15,720 nt of DNA from DASSBR01 sp035708085 (GCA_035708085.1 DASSTE010000021.1:1-15720), one strand, 5' to 3'; numbered from the stretch's first letter, positions 6,978 to 14,129 are shown. Numbers and translations are program-made. Notes: generated from the letters alone by a model not told the origin.

Positions 6978-8860
6978 ACTTCGCCCAGGCCATGCTGGCG
7001 CTGCGCCGCCGCTGGATCGTGGTGGTGCACGATCTGGCGTGGGTGCCGGCGAGCGTGTTTCTCGCCTACTGGCTCCGGTTCAACCTCGAACCGATTCCCG
7101 ACAACTTTTTCGACGGCATGATCCTGACGGCGGCAATCGCGCTGCCGCTGCACGCGCTGACGTTCTGGTTTTTCGGCTGCTACCGCGGTATCTGGCGTTT
7201 CGCCTCACTGCCCGACCTCGCGCGCATTGCCAAGGCGGTCGCCCTCGGCGGGCTCGGCACCGCGGTGGGCGTCGCGCTGTTTCTGCGCCTGCAGGGCATT
7301 CCGCGCTCGGTGCTGGTGCTGTACCCGGTGTTGCTGGGCCTCGGCACCGGCTCAATGCGGCTCGGCTACCGGATTCTGAAGGACCGCCATTTCAAGCCGA
7401 TGCGCCTCGATCTCGAGCGCGCGCTGATCGTCGGCGCCGGCCGTGCGGGCGAAACGCTGATTCGGGACCTGATCCGGCACGGGCCGTTTGCACCGGTGGC
7501 GCTGGTCGATGACGACAAGCGTAAGCAGGGTTACGAAATTCACGGCGTGCGGGTGGCCGGCCAACTGGATGCGCTCGGCGATCTGATCCAGGGGCTCGAG
7601 ATCGACGTGGTGCTGGTGGCGATGGCGAAGGTGCCGCGCAGGAAGCTGGAGCAGATCGTGCGCGTCTGCGCCGAGGCCGGCGCGCGCTGCCGAATTCTGC
7701 CGCCGCTCGGCCAACTCGCCAATGGCCGTCTCGAGGCTTCCCAGATGCGGCCGGTAACGGTTGAGGACTTGCTCGGTCGTGAGCCGGTCTGCCTGGATCA
7801 GCGGCAGGTGTCGGATTTTATCAAGGGCCGGCGGATTCTGGTGACCGGCGGCGGCGGCTCGATCGGCTCGGAACTGTGCCGGCAGCTCGCCGACCGCGAG
7901 CCGGAGTTGCTGATCATCGTCGACCACAGCGAATACAACCTGTACCGGATCGAGCAGGAATTGCTGGCGCGCAAGCAGCCGGTGAAGTTCGTCAAGGTGC
8001 TCGGCGACATTCGCGGCAGCGCGGTGATCGAGCCGCTGTTCCGCCGCTATGCGCCGGAAATCGTCTTTCACGCCGCCGCCTACAAGCACGTGCCGATGGT
8101 CGAGGACAATCCGGTCGAAGGCGTATGGAACAACGTGTTCGGCACCAAACAGGTTGCCGACGCGGCGGCCAAGGCAGGCGTCGGGCACTTCGTGCTGATC
8201 TCGACCGACAAGACCGTCAACCCGACCAGCGTGATGGGCGCCTCGAAGCGCATCGCCGAGTTGTATTGCCAGGCGCTGGGCCGCGAGACCGGCACCCGTT
8301 TCATCACCACGCGGTTCGGCAACGTGCTCGGCTCGACCGGCTCCGTCGTGCCGCATTTCGAACGCCAGATCAAGGCGGGCGGGCCGGTGACGGTGACGCA
8401 CGCCGACGTGACGCGTTTTTTCATGACCATTGCCGAGGCGGTGTCGCTGATCTTGCAGGCCGGCGCGATGGGCCACGGCGGCGAGATTTTCGTGCTCGAC
8501 ATGGGCCAGCCGATCCGCATTCGCGATCTCGCCCATAAGCTGATCCGGCTGTCCGGCCTGACGCCCGGCCGCGACGTCGAGATCGCCTACACAGGCTTGC
8601 GCCCCGGCGAAAAGATGCACGAAGAGCTGTTTTACAAGAACGAAACGCTGCAGGGCACCACCCATCCGAAGTTGCTGCTGGCGAGTTGCGACGGGATGAA
8701 GATGGCGGCGCTGGAACAGCCGATGAGTATGCTGGAACGCGCCGCGACCAGCGCCGATGCGACAGCTTTAATTCGTGCTATGCAGGCGCTGGTGCCGCAG
8801 TACCAGCCGCGTCAGCCGATCAAGGCCCAGGGCGCAGCACCGCTGCGCGTCGTGAAGTAA
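6974..8860 (+). CDS. wbpM: WbpM/CapD-type membrane UDP-GlcNAc 4,6-dehydratase
   Basis: This 628-aa protein has four N-terminal membrane helices (about residues 12-35, 47-70, 85-105 and 110-128). A first Rossmann-like domain follows with VGAGRAGE (153-160), then the catalytic extended-SDR domain with VTGGGGSIGSE (290-300). The active-site signature of the large dehydratases is present: STDK (410-413) and MGASK (421-425), with Met in place of the usual SDR tyrosine and K425 retained. Downstream motifs TTRFGNVLGSTGSV (445-458) and GLRPGEKMHEEL (541-552) also fit. The family converts UDP-GlcNAc to the 4-keto-6-deoxy sugar needed for QuiNAc, FucNAc and related sugars. It overlaps the initiating transferase gene by ATGA and closes the polysaccharide operon. 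Its TAA is followed after one base by the stop of a gene on the other strand. Length and motifs are normal for the family. The symbol is assigned by family, not by proven orthology. Confidence 0.93.
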   Translation: MNFAQAMLALRRRWIVVVHDLAWVPASVFLAYWLRFNLEPIPDNFFDGMILTAAIALPLHALTFWFFGCYRGIWRFASLPDLARIAKAVALGGLGTAVGVALFLRLQGIPRSVLVLYPVLLGLGTGSMRLGYRILKDRHFKPMRLDLERALIVGAGRAGETLIRDLIRHGPFAPVALVDDDKRKQGYEIHGVRVAGQLDALGDLIQGLEIDVVLVAMAKVPRRKLEQIVRVCAEAGARCRILPPLGQLANGRLEASQMRPVTVEDLLGREPVCLDQRQVSDFIKGRRILVTGGGGSIGSELCRQLADREPELLIIVDHSEYNLYRIEQELLARKQPVKFVKVLGDIRGSAVIEPLFRRYAPEIVFHAAAYKHVPMVEDNPVEGVWNNVFGTKQVADAAAKAGVGHFVLISTDKTVNPTSVMGASKRIAELYCQALGRETGTRFITTRFGNVLGSTGSVVPHFERQIKAGGPVTVTHADVTRFFMTIAEAVSLILQAGAMGHGGEIFVLDMGQPIRIRDLAHKLIRLSGLTPGRDVEIAYTGLRPGEKMHEELFYKNETLQGTTHPKLLLASCDGMKMAALEQPMSMLERAATSADATALIRAMQALVPQYQPRQPIKAQGAAPLRVVK

Positions 8861-8861
8861 G

Positions 8862-9752
8862 TCAGTCGCCGGCGCAGACCGGACCCGTGTCCTTTTCCAG
8901 ACACGGCACGACCACGAATCCGACGGCGTTACTGCCGGGGTCTGCCAGCTTCAGCCGCACCGGCTGGGTCGCCCCGGCCGCCAGTTTGTCCGCATCGTGC
9001 GCGGGCAGATAATCGTGCGGGCCGAACAGGCCGCGCCCCACCACGCTGCCGAAACGATCCGTCAGCACTACCCGCAACTGCGGCCAGGCTTGCGGGAAAT
9101 CCGCCTTGTTCGTCAACGCTGCCGTCAGGATAAGCGCACCGGGTGCGGCCGGCGTGGTGGACACCTGTGCGGCCGTGATCGTCAACGCATTAATGTCGTG
9201 GCGTGGCGGCAACGGATGGCCGAACGCGCTGTACAGGCTTTCGATCGCGCCGCGTGTCAGGGGGTTGGCGCGCAGCGCAGCGTGGCCGTAGATTATCCCC
9301 TGGCTGATCAGCGCGGCGACAAGAATGAAGCTGCCGGCCGTCCACCACACCCACTTCGGTGCGCGCCGACGGCGCTTTTCCGGCCTCGCGGGCTCGGGAG
9401 GGATTTCCGGCTCGTGCGCATGGACTTCCTCGGCGATGGTCTCCGGTTCGTCCGGTGCCGGCTCGGGCTCGAAAACCACCTCCGGCGGCGCGTCGGCGGG
9501 CGCCGGCTCCGTCCATGCCTCGGCGTGCGCGTTCATCGCCGGCTCGATCGGCGGGGGCGCAGGTTGTTCGGCGGTCCGGATCGCATCGATGGCGACGCTC
9601 TCGAATGCTGCGGCGGGCAATTCCTCGCACAGACTCGCAAGCGCGTTGAAGCGTGCGCCGCACGCGCCGCAGCGCACGTCGCCGTGCGCCGTCCGAATGT
9701 CGTTCTGACCGAGGCGGAACCAGGTATTACAGTTGGTGCAGCGGGTGAACAT
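8862..9752 (-). CDS. Zinc-ribbon (MJ0042) / DUF3426 single-pass membrane protein
   Basis: This 296-aa protein begins with a short zinc ribbon, CTNC (5-8) and CGAC (28-31), typical of the MJ0042 family found at the N-terminus of DUF3426 proteins. A long acidic, proline-rich linker follows (about 60-125), then the basic stop EKRRRRAPK (125-133), one membrane helix (about 134-156) and a C-terminal DUF3426 domain (about 160-290) that should lie in the periplasm. The function is unknown; a membrane-bound sensor or regulator has been guessed for such proteins but nothing here proves it. Its place directly after prmA (15-nt gap) is a common betaproteobacterial arrangement and is the main taxonomic hint. 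No Shine-Dalgarno is evident before the ATG. The gene converges on the dehydratase gene with one base between the stops. Confidence 0.85.
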   Translation of the reverse strand: MFTRCTNCNTWFRLGQNDIRTAHGDVRCGACGARFNALASLCEELPAAAFESVAIDAIRTAEQPAPPPIEPAMNAHAEAWTEPAPADAPPEVVFEPEPAPDEPETIAEEVHAHEPEIPPEPARPEKRRRRAPKWVWWTAGSFILVAALISQGIIYGHAALRANPLTRGAIESLYSAFGHPLPPRHDINALTITAAQVSTTPAAPGALILTAALTNKADFPQAWPQLRVVLTDRFGSVVGRGLFGPHDYLPAHDADKLAAGATQPVRLKLADPGSNAVGFVVVPCLEKDTGPVCAGD

Positions 9753-9767
9753 GGTAAAAATAATCGT

Positions 9768-10646
9768 TTAGCGGCGCCGGCCTTCGAGCAGCGCCCAGTC
9801 GTCCCGCAGTATAGCGTCATTCACGGCGAACCACCGTGCGTAAGTGGCGGTGACCTGAGCGCATTGCGGTGCAAGCAGCCCGGACAGCGCCAGCCGGCCG
9901 TCCTCGCCGAGCAGCGTCGCGAAATGTTCTGCCAGCTCAATCAGCGGCCGCGCGAGGATGTTGGCGACCACGACATCGGCATTGGGCACGTTCAGCGCCG
10001 CCGGTGCCATGGTTTCGATCGTCGCGGAGACATGGTTCGCAGTCGCGTTGTCGCGGGTGGCCGTCAACGCTTGCGGGTCGTGATCGACGGCGATCACGCG
10101 CGCCGCCCCCAGCTTGGCGGCGGCGATGGCGAGAATGCCGGAGCCGCAGCCGTAGTCGATCACGGTCGCGCCGTCGAGCGGAGTGCGGTCCAGCCAATCC
10201 AGGCAAAGCGCGGTGGTCGGGTGTGTGCCGGTGCCGAAGGCCAGGCCCGGATCGAGATGGACGACGACGGCACCCGCCGGGGCGGTTTCGCCGGTCGGGC
10301 AGACCCAGAGGCGCCGGCCGAAGCGCATTGGCTTGAAATCCTGCCGCCAGGCCGTCTCCCATTGGCGGTCTTCGACAGAGGTGATCTCGAAATCGGCTGA
10401 CGCGGAAAGGTTCAGCTGCGTACGCAGCGCGGCGATAACCTCATCCAGATCGCGGCGCGCATCGAACAGCGCGCGCACCCGGCTGCTGGGCCACAACGGC
10501 TGTTCACCCGGGGCGGGTTCGAGTAGCGCATCGTCGGCGGCATCTTCGAGCGTAACGGCGAGTGCGCCCAAATCTTCAAGCGCTGCTTCGACAACATCGG
10601 AAGCTATGTTCCCCAGCGGGAACTGCAATTCGCGCCAGCCCTTCAC
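9768..10646 (-). CDS. prmA: Ribosomal protein L11 methyltransferase
   Basis: PrmA trimethylates lysines and the N-terminus of ribosomal protein L11 using S-adenosylmethionine. With the GTG start at 10646 the protein has 292 aa, against 293 in E. coli. It shows the N-terminal substrate-recognition domain (WRELQF, LEDLGALAVTLED), the PrmA signature FGTGTHPTTALCL (137-149), SAM motif I in VIDYGCGSGILAIAAAK (162-178), the acidic end of strand 2 (AVDHDPQA), and NILARPL (229-235) at the active site. A frame-consistent TTG at 10661 would add five residues. I prefer the GTG because homologues begin about two residues before the first tryptophan. Neither start has a well-placed Shine-Dalgarno. The gene follows accC closely and is probably co-transcribed with it. 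Confidence 0.92.
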   Translation of the reverse strand: MKGWRELQFPLGNIASDVVEAALEDLGALAVTLEDAADDALLEPAPGEQPLWPSSRVRALFDARRDLDEVIAALRTQLNLSASADFEITSVEDRQWETAWRQDFKPMRFGRRLWVCPTGETAPAGAVVVHLDPGLAFGTGTHPTTALCLDWLDRTPLDGATVIDYGCGSGILAIAAAKLGAARVIAVDHDPQALTATRDNATANHVSATIETMAPAALNVPNADVVVANILARPLIELAEHFATLLGEDGRLALSGLLAPQCAQVTATYARWFAVNDAILRDDWALLEGRRR

Positions 10647-10694
10647 ACCAATGACTTTCAACTCCGACCGCTTACCGCTGGCCTCTGACCTTTC

Positions 10695-12038
10695 TTAAAG
10701 CCCCAGCTTTTTTTCCAGGTAGTGAATGCTCACGCCGCCCTGCGCGAACGCCGAATCGGTAAAGATATCCTGGTGCAGCGGCACGTTGGTCTTGATGCCT
10801 TCAACGATAATTTCGGCAAGCGCGGTACGCATCCGCGCCAGCGCGGTTTCGCGGGTGTCGCCGTAGGCAATCAGCTTGCCGATCAGCGAATCGTAGAACG
10901 GCGGTACCGTGTAGCCGGAATAAATGTGCGAGTCGACGCGAATGCCCGGGCCGCCCGGCGCATGCCAGTTAGTGACCGGCCCGGGTGACGGCGTGAAGTT
11001 GCGCGGATCCTCCGCGTTGATGCGGCACTCGAACGCGTGGCCCTTGATCTCGATGTCCTTCTGCCGCAGTTCGAACGGCTCGCCGGCCGCAATCCGGATC
11101 TGCTCGCGGACGAGGTCGATGCCGGTGATCAGCTCTGTCACCGGATGCTCTACCTGGATGCGAGTGTTCATTTCGATGAAATAGAACTGGCCGTCCTGGT
11201 ACAGAAACTCGAACGTGCCGGCGCCGCGATAGCCGATTTCGAGGCACGCCTCGACGCAGCGCTCGCCGATCGTGCGGCGCTGCTTTTCAGTGATGCCGGG
11301 AGCCGGCGCTTCCTCGACAACTTTCTGGTGGCGCCGCTGCATCGAGCAGTCGCGCTCGCCCAGGTGAATCGCGTGATTCTTGCCGTCGGCCAGCACCTGG
11401 AACTCGACGTGGCGCGGCGTCTCCAGGAATTTCTCCATATAGACTTCCGGATTGCCGAACGCCGCATTGGCCTCGCTGCGCGTCATCGCGATCGAATTGT
11501 GCAGCGCGCCCTCGCCGTGAACGACACGCATGCCGCGCCCGCCGCCGCCGCCCGACGCCTTGATGATGACAGGGTAGCCGATCTCGCGCGCGAGCCGCGC
11601 GTTTTCCTGCGGGTCGTCGCCCAGCGCGCCGTTCGAGCCGGGGACGGTCGGAATGCCGGCCTCTTTCATCGCCTTGATCGCCGACACCTTGTCGCCCATC
11701 AGGCGGATTGTCTCGGGGCGCGGGCCGATGAAGGTAAAGCCGCTTTGCTCGACGCGCTCGGCGAAGTCTGCGTTTTCGGACAGAAAACCATAGCCGGGAT
11801 GAATCGCCTCGGCATCGGTGACTTCGGCGGCGCTGATGATCGCCGGCATGTTGAGGTAGCTTTCCGCCGACGCCGGCGGCCCGATGCAGACCGACTCGTC
11901 GGCCAGCAGCACGTGCTTCAACTGCCGGTCGGCGGATGAATGCACCGCGACCGTTTTGATCCCCAGTTCCCGGCAGGCGCGCAGAACGCGCAGCGCGATT
12001 TCACCGCGATTGGCAATAACGATCTTGTCAATCATCAT
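10695..12038 (-). CDS. accC: Acetyl-CoA carboxylase, biotin carboxylase subunit
   Basis: AccC carboxylates biotin on AccB using ATP and bicarbonate, the first half-reaction of acetyl-CoA carboxylase in fatty-acid synthesis. The 447-aa length matches the family (449 in E. coli). It opens MMIDKIVIANRGEIALRV, the usual N-terminus. It contains the ATP-grasp glycine-rich loop KASGGGGGRGMRVV, the VEFQVLADG and ERDCSMQRRHQKVVEE segments, and the catalytic stretch FIEMNTRIQVEHPVTE that holds the metal-binding Glu/Asn and the key Arg. The first ATG (12036-12038) overlaps the accB stop as ATGA, so accB and accC are translationally coupled, in line with the need for stoichiometric subunits. Two ATGs stand in tandem, and the second would shorten the protein by one residue. 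Nothing looks unusual. Confidence 0.97.
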   Translation of the reverse strand: MMIDKIVIANRGEIALRVLRACRELGIKTVAVHSSADRQLKHVLLADESVCIGPPASAESYLNMPAIISAAEVTDAEAIHPGYGFLSENADFAERVEQSGFTFIGPRPETIRLMGDKVSAIKAMKEAGIPTVPGSNGALGDDPQENARLAREIGYPVIIKASGGGGGRGMRVVHGEGALHNSIAMTRSEANAAFGNPEVYMEKFLETPRHVEFQVLADGKNHAIHLGERDCSMQRRHQKVVEEAPAPGITEKQRRTIGERCVEACLEIGYRGAGTFEFLYQDGQFYFIEMNTRIQVEHPVTELITGIDLVREQIRIAAGEPFELRQKDIEIKGHAFECRINAEDPRNFTPSPGPVTNWHAPGGPGIRVDSHIYSGYTVPPFYDSLIGKLIAYGDTRETALARMRTALAEIIVEGIKTNVPLHQDIFTDSAFAQGGVSIHYLEKKLGL

Positions 12039-12490
12039 TCAATCACGAACATCGGTTGACCGAATTCGACCGGCTCGCCGTTCTCGACCAGGATCGCCTT
12101 GATCGTGCCGGCCTTGTCCGACTCGATCTGGTTGAGCATCTTCATCGCTTCAATGATGCACAGCGTGTCGCCGACATCGACCGTCTGCCCGACCTCGACA
12201 AATGCCTTTGCGCCCGGCGACGGCGCGCGGTAAAGCGTGCCGACCATCGGCGCCTTGACGATGTGGCCGGCCGGCAGCGCCTCGGCTTCCGGTGCGGCTG
12301 CCGTCGCGGGTGGCGCAGCGGGCGCGGGTGCCGGTGCTTGCGGCATCGGCGCCGGCGGCGGTGCCATCATCGGCTGGCTCTGCTGATAGCGGCTGATGCG
12401 AACCGATTCTTCGCCTTCGGTGATCTCGATTTCGGCGATGCCGGATTCTTCGAGCAGTTCGACGAGCTTTTTGACTTTGCGGATGTCCAT
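12035..12490 (-). CDS. accB: Biotin carboxyl carrier protein of acetyl-CoA carboxylase
   Basis: This 151-aa protein carries the biotin prosthetic group that shuttles carboxyl from AccC to the carboxyltransferase AccAD. The N-terminal part MDIRKVKKLVELLEESG is the family's helix. Residues about 40-72 are a flexible Ala/Pro linker. The C-terminal biotinyl domain (about 75-151) contains the biotinylation motif EAMKM with acceptor lysine K117. The APMVGTLYRAPSPGAK stretch includes the protruding 'thumb' typical of bacterial AccB. Length and layout are ordinary. In the mRNA an AGGAG lies about 6 nt before the ATG (seen as actcct at 12494-12499 on the + strand). The stop overlaps the start of accC. 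Confidence 0.97.
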   Translation of the reverse strand: MDIRKVKKLVELLEESGIAEIEITEGEESVRISRYQQSQPMMAPPPAPMPQAPAPAPAAPPATAAAPEAEALPAGHIVKAPMVGTLYRAPSPGAKAFVEVGQTVDVGDTLCIIEAMKMLNQIESDKAGTIKAILVENGEPVEFGQPMFVIE

Positions 12491-12499
12491 CCGAACTCC

Positions 12500-12946
12500 T
12501 TAATGGTCAACTGATAGCCATCGGCAGGCGGCTTCAACGGCGAGTTCATAAACCTGGCCGCCGAGCCCGATGATCGCGCCGGCGGCGAGGTCGGTGAAGT
12601 ACGATCGGCGTCGGAAAGGCTCGCGCCGATGCGTGTTACTCAGGTGCACTTCGATAAAAGGAATGGCCGCCGCCGCCAGCGCATCGCGTAGCGCGACGCT
12701 GGTGTGGGTAAAGGCGGCCGGATTGATGACGATAAAGCCGATATCTTCGGCAATTGCGCGCTGAACGCGCTCGACCAGTGCATGTTCCGCGTTGTGCTGA
12801 AAGGCTTCCATTTCATGCCCGGCGGCCGCGGCGACGGCCGCTGCACGTGCCATCAGCGCGTCCAGGGTGTCGGTGCCGTAATGTTCGGGCTCGCGGGTGC
12901 CGAGCAAATTCAGGTTCGGCCCGTTGATGACGAGAATTTTGGCCAC
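12500..12946 (-). CDS. aroQ: 3-dehydroquinate dehydratase, type II
   Basis: AroQ removes water from 3-dehydroquinate to give 3-dehydroshikimate in the shikimate pathway; type II enzymes are small cytosolic dodecamers. The 148-aa protein shows NGPNLNLLGTREPEHYG (8-24), with the catalytic R18 and Y23 positions, then VINPAAFTHTSVALRD (73-88) and FIEVHLSNTHRREPFRRRSY (97-116), with the general-acid histidine H101. The segment usually read as QSN(x)E is QHNAE here (50-54), with His in place of Ser. The start is GTG (cac at 12944-12946 on the + strand), and no strong Shine-Dalgarno is visible. The gene sits 9 nt upstream of accB in the transcription direction and probably heads the aroQ-accB-accC-prmA unit. 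Confidence 0.95.
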   Translation of the reverse strand: MAKILVINGPNLNLLGTREPEHYGTDTLDALMARAAAVAAAAGHEMEAFQHNAEHALVERVQRAIAEDIGFIVINPAAFTHTSVALRDALAAAAIPFIEVHLSNTHRREPFRRRSYFTDLAAGAIIGLGGQVYELAVEAACRWLSVDH

Positions 12947-12974
12947 AGGGGATCAAATCGCGAGAACAGCGCTC

Positions 12975-13003
12975 ATTGTCGCCGATTGACTGCGACCTCG
13001 CAA
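12975..13003 (-). promoter_or_regulatory. Candidate sigma70 promoter for aroQ-accBC-prmA
   Basis: Reading the minus strand, TTGCGA (13003-12998) is followed after exactly 17 nt by GACAAT (12980-12975). This would place a transcription start near 12968, about 20 nt before the aroQ GTG. Each hexamer matches consensus at four of six positions. It lies in the 67-nt gap between the TlpA-like gene and aroQ, the only gap of that size before the acc genes. The spacing and position are good but the matches are modest, and read-through from the upstream genes is also possible. Confidence 0.4.
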
Positions 13004-13013
13004 CCCGATTTCG

Positions 13014-13622
13014 TCAAGTTCGCGCGCGATCGGCGGCATTTATCGCGTTTTTTCGACCGTTCAGCAACTTTTGGATTTGCTTTTGTGTCGCAGCCGGGTC
13101 GATCGGGCCCAAGTGATAGCTGACGATGTCGCCGTTGCCGTCGATCAGAATACTGGCAGGTAGGCCGATCAGGTTGAAGCCGAGGTGCTGCGCGATGTTG
13201 CCGGCGTGGCCGTTGTCCATCAGCAGCGGGTAGTTGATCTTGAACTTGCCGGCGAACTTTTTGACGACCTTGGCGCCGGGTTCGTCGGTCGCGATGCCGA
13301 TGACCTGGAAGCCCTCCGGGCCGAAATGCTTTTGCAACGCCACCAGCGCCGGCACTTCCTCACGGCACGGTCCGCACCAGGTCGCCCAGAAATTCAGCAG
13401 GCGCAGTTTGCCGCGCCACTGGCTGAGCGCGTGCAGCTTGCCGTCGAGGTCCGGCAGCGCGAAATTCGGCGCGCGCTTGGCCGGGTGCAGGTCGACCGCC
13501 TTTTTCAGTAGTGTCTGCCGGTCCGGCCGCTGCGGCGTCTGCGAACGTGCGTATAGAAAGCCGGCCGCGCCGGCGGCAACCGCGAAGATCGGAAGCGCGA
13601 TGAACTTTTTCGAAAAACGCAT
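13014..13622 (-). CDS. TlpA/ResA-like membrane-anchored thioredoxin-fold protein
   Basis: This 202-aa protein has an N-terminal signal anchor (about residues 8-24, after MRFSKK) and a periplasmic thioredoxin-like domain of the TlpA/ResA/AlkC type. The redox motif WCGPC occupies 82-86 within LNFWATWCGPCREEVPAL. A beta-strand pair and the cis-proline site follow in GLPASILIDGNG (P155). The HLGFNLIGLPA stretch is typical of the family. Such proteins reduce periplasmic disulfides, for example for cytochrome maturation, and usually draw electrons from DsbD or CcdA. It starts 12 nt after the cutA stop. In many betaproteobacteria, as I recall, dsbD lies between these two genes, and it is absent here. 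The specific client protein is unknown. Confidence 0.9.
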   Translation of the reverse strand: MRFSKKFIALPIFAVAAGAAGFLYARSQTPQRPDRQTLLKKAVDLHPAKRAPNFALPDLDGKLHALSQWRGKLRLLNFWATWCGPCREEVPALVALQKHFGPEGFQVIGIATDEPGAKVVKKFAGKFKINYPLLMDNGHAGNIAQHLGFNLIGLPASILIDGNGDIVSYHLGPIDPAATQKQIQKLLNGRKNAINAADRART

Positions 13623-13634
13623 TAATTCAGATGC

Positions 13635-13964
13635 TTAGCCAGTCGGCGAGCTTTCTTCGCGCAGCCACGCCAGGTAGGCGGCGCTGCCGGTGGTGATTGG
13701 GACCGCGAGCAATTCCGGAAGTTCGTATGGGTGCAGCTCGGCAATGCGCTCTTCGACGGCCTCGAAGCGTTCCTGCGCCGTCTTGATGATCAGCAGCACC
13801 TCGGATTCCTCCTGCACCTGGCCTTTCCAGCGATAAAACGAGCGCAGTCCGGGCACGAGATTGACGCAGGCCGCGAGGCGTTCTTCGACCAGTGCCTTGG
13901 CCATGTCTGCGGCGCAGGCGGCGTCGGGGCAGGTGCAAAAGAGGGTGAAGAGTTCGCTGGCCAT
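13635..13964 (-). CDS. cutA: Divalent-cation tolerance protein CutA1
   Basis: This 109-aa cytosolic protein belongs to the CutA1 family of very stable trimers with a PII-like ferredoxin fold. Family blocks appear in order: TLFCTCPDAACAADMAKALV (7-26), ERLAACVNLVPGLRSFYRWK (28-47) with the conserved Y44-W46-K47, the central IIKT, and LHPYELPELLAVPI with the GSAAYLAWL C-terminus. The family has been linked to copper tolerance in E. coli, though the molecular role is unsettled. The ATG at 13964 is the natural start. It is the first gene of the minus-strand run and is divergent from groESL, from which it is separated by 165 nt. A TAAAAT box lies about 30 nt upstream. Confidence 0.95.
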   Translation of the reverse strand: MASELFTLFCTCPDAACAADMAKALVEERLAACVNLVPGLRSFYRWKGQVQEESEVLLIIKTAQERFEAVEERIAELHPYELPELLAVPITTGSAAYLAWLREESSPTG

Positions 13965-13991
13965 GCGGTGACGTTCAAATGATCGGTCCTT

Positions 13992-13997
13992 ATTTTA
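13992..13997 (-). promoter_or_regulatory. Possible -10 box for cutA
   Basis: On the minus strand the hexamer TAAAAT (13997-13992) lies 28 nt before the cutA ATG and matches the sigma70 -10 consensus at five of six positions. No good -35 hexamer stands 16-18 nt upstream; the 17-nt position reads AAGGGT. The site falls in AT-rich sequence and may be chance. If real, its -35 region coincides with the groE promoter -35 on the other strand. Confidence 0.25.
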
Positions 13998-14015
13998 ACG
14001 CAAAAATGCGGCTAA

Positions 14016-14046
14016 CCCTTGACTCTGCTACTGCCGCCCCTATTAT
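14016..14046 (+). promoter_or_regulatory. groESL promoter with overlapping sigma70 and sigma32 features
   Basis: TTGACT (14019-14024) and TATTAT (14041-14046) are separated by 16 nt, a good sigma70-type pair. The same bases also fit the heat-shock sigma32 pattern: CCCTTGA (14016-14022) is followed by CCCCTAT (14037-14043), with the CCCC block 13 nt after TTGAC. The predicted start near 14052 falls inside the CIRCE operator. The site is divergent from cutA and is the only promoter candidate for groESL in the window. Confidence 0.7.
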
Positions 14047-14072
14047 TAGCACTCGATCCGGGCGAGTGCTAA
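14046..14072 (+). promoter_or_regulatory. CIRCE operator (HrcA binding site)
   Basis: TTAGCACTC (14046-14054), a 9-nt spacer and GAGTGCTAA (14064-14072) match the CIRCE consensus at every arm position. The inverted repeat extends three more base pairs on each side (14043-14075). It overlaps the predicted -10 and transcription start and lies 57 nt upstream of groES. In the known system HrcA binds this repeat and represses groESL until heat shock or misfolded protein titrates GroEL. The same repeat would form a hairpin near the mRNA 5' end. Confidence 0.95.
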
Positions 14073-14129
14073 TAAAGCGCTTCCTGGCCCCAAAAATCAT
14101 TTTTACTGATTCGTGAGGAGAATAATCCC

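Noticed and set aside
7352..8665. 437-codon minus-strand frame opposite the 4,6-dehydratase gene
   Set aside because: Low-complexity composition and no motifs; the plus-strand gene here is unambiguous.
8997..10400. 467-codon plus-strand frame opposite the DUF3426 gene and prmA
   Set aside because: It spans two well-supported minus-strand genes and is Arg/Gly-rich with no family signature.
14092..14104. AAAAAT-C-ATTTTT palindrome in the groES leader
   Set aside because: The one-base centre cannot form a normal hairpin and no G/C stem precedes the T-run, so it is neither a terminator nor a clear operator.
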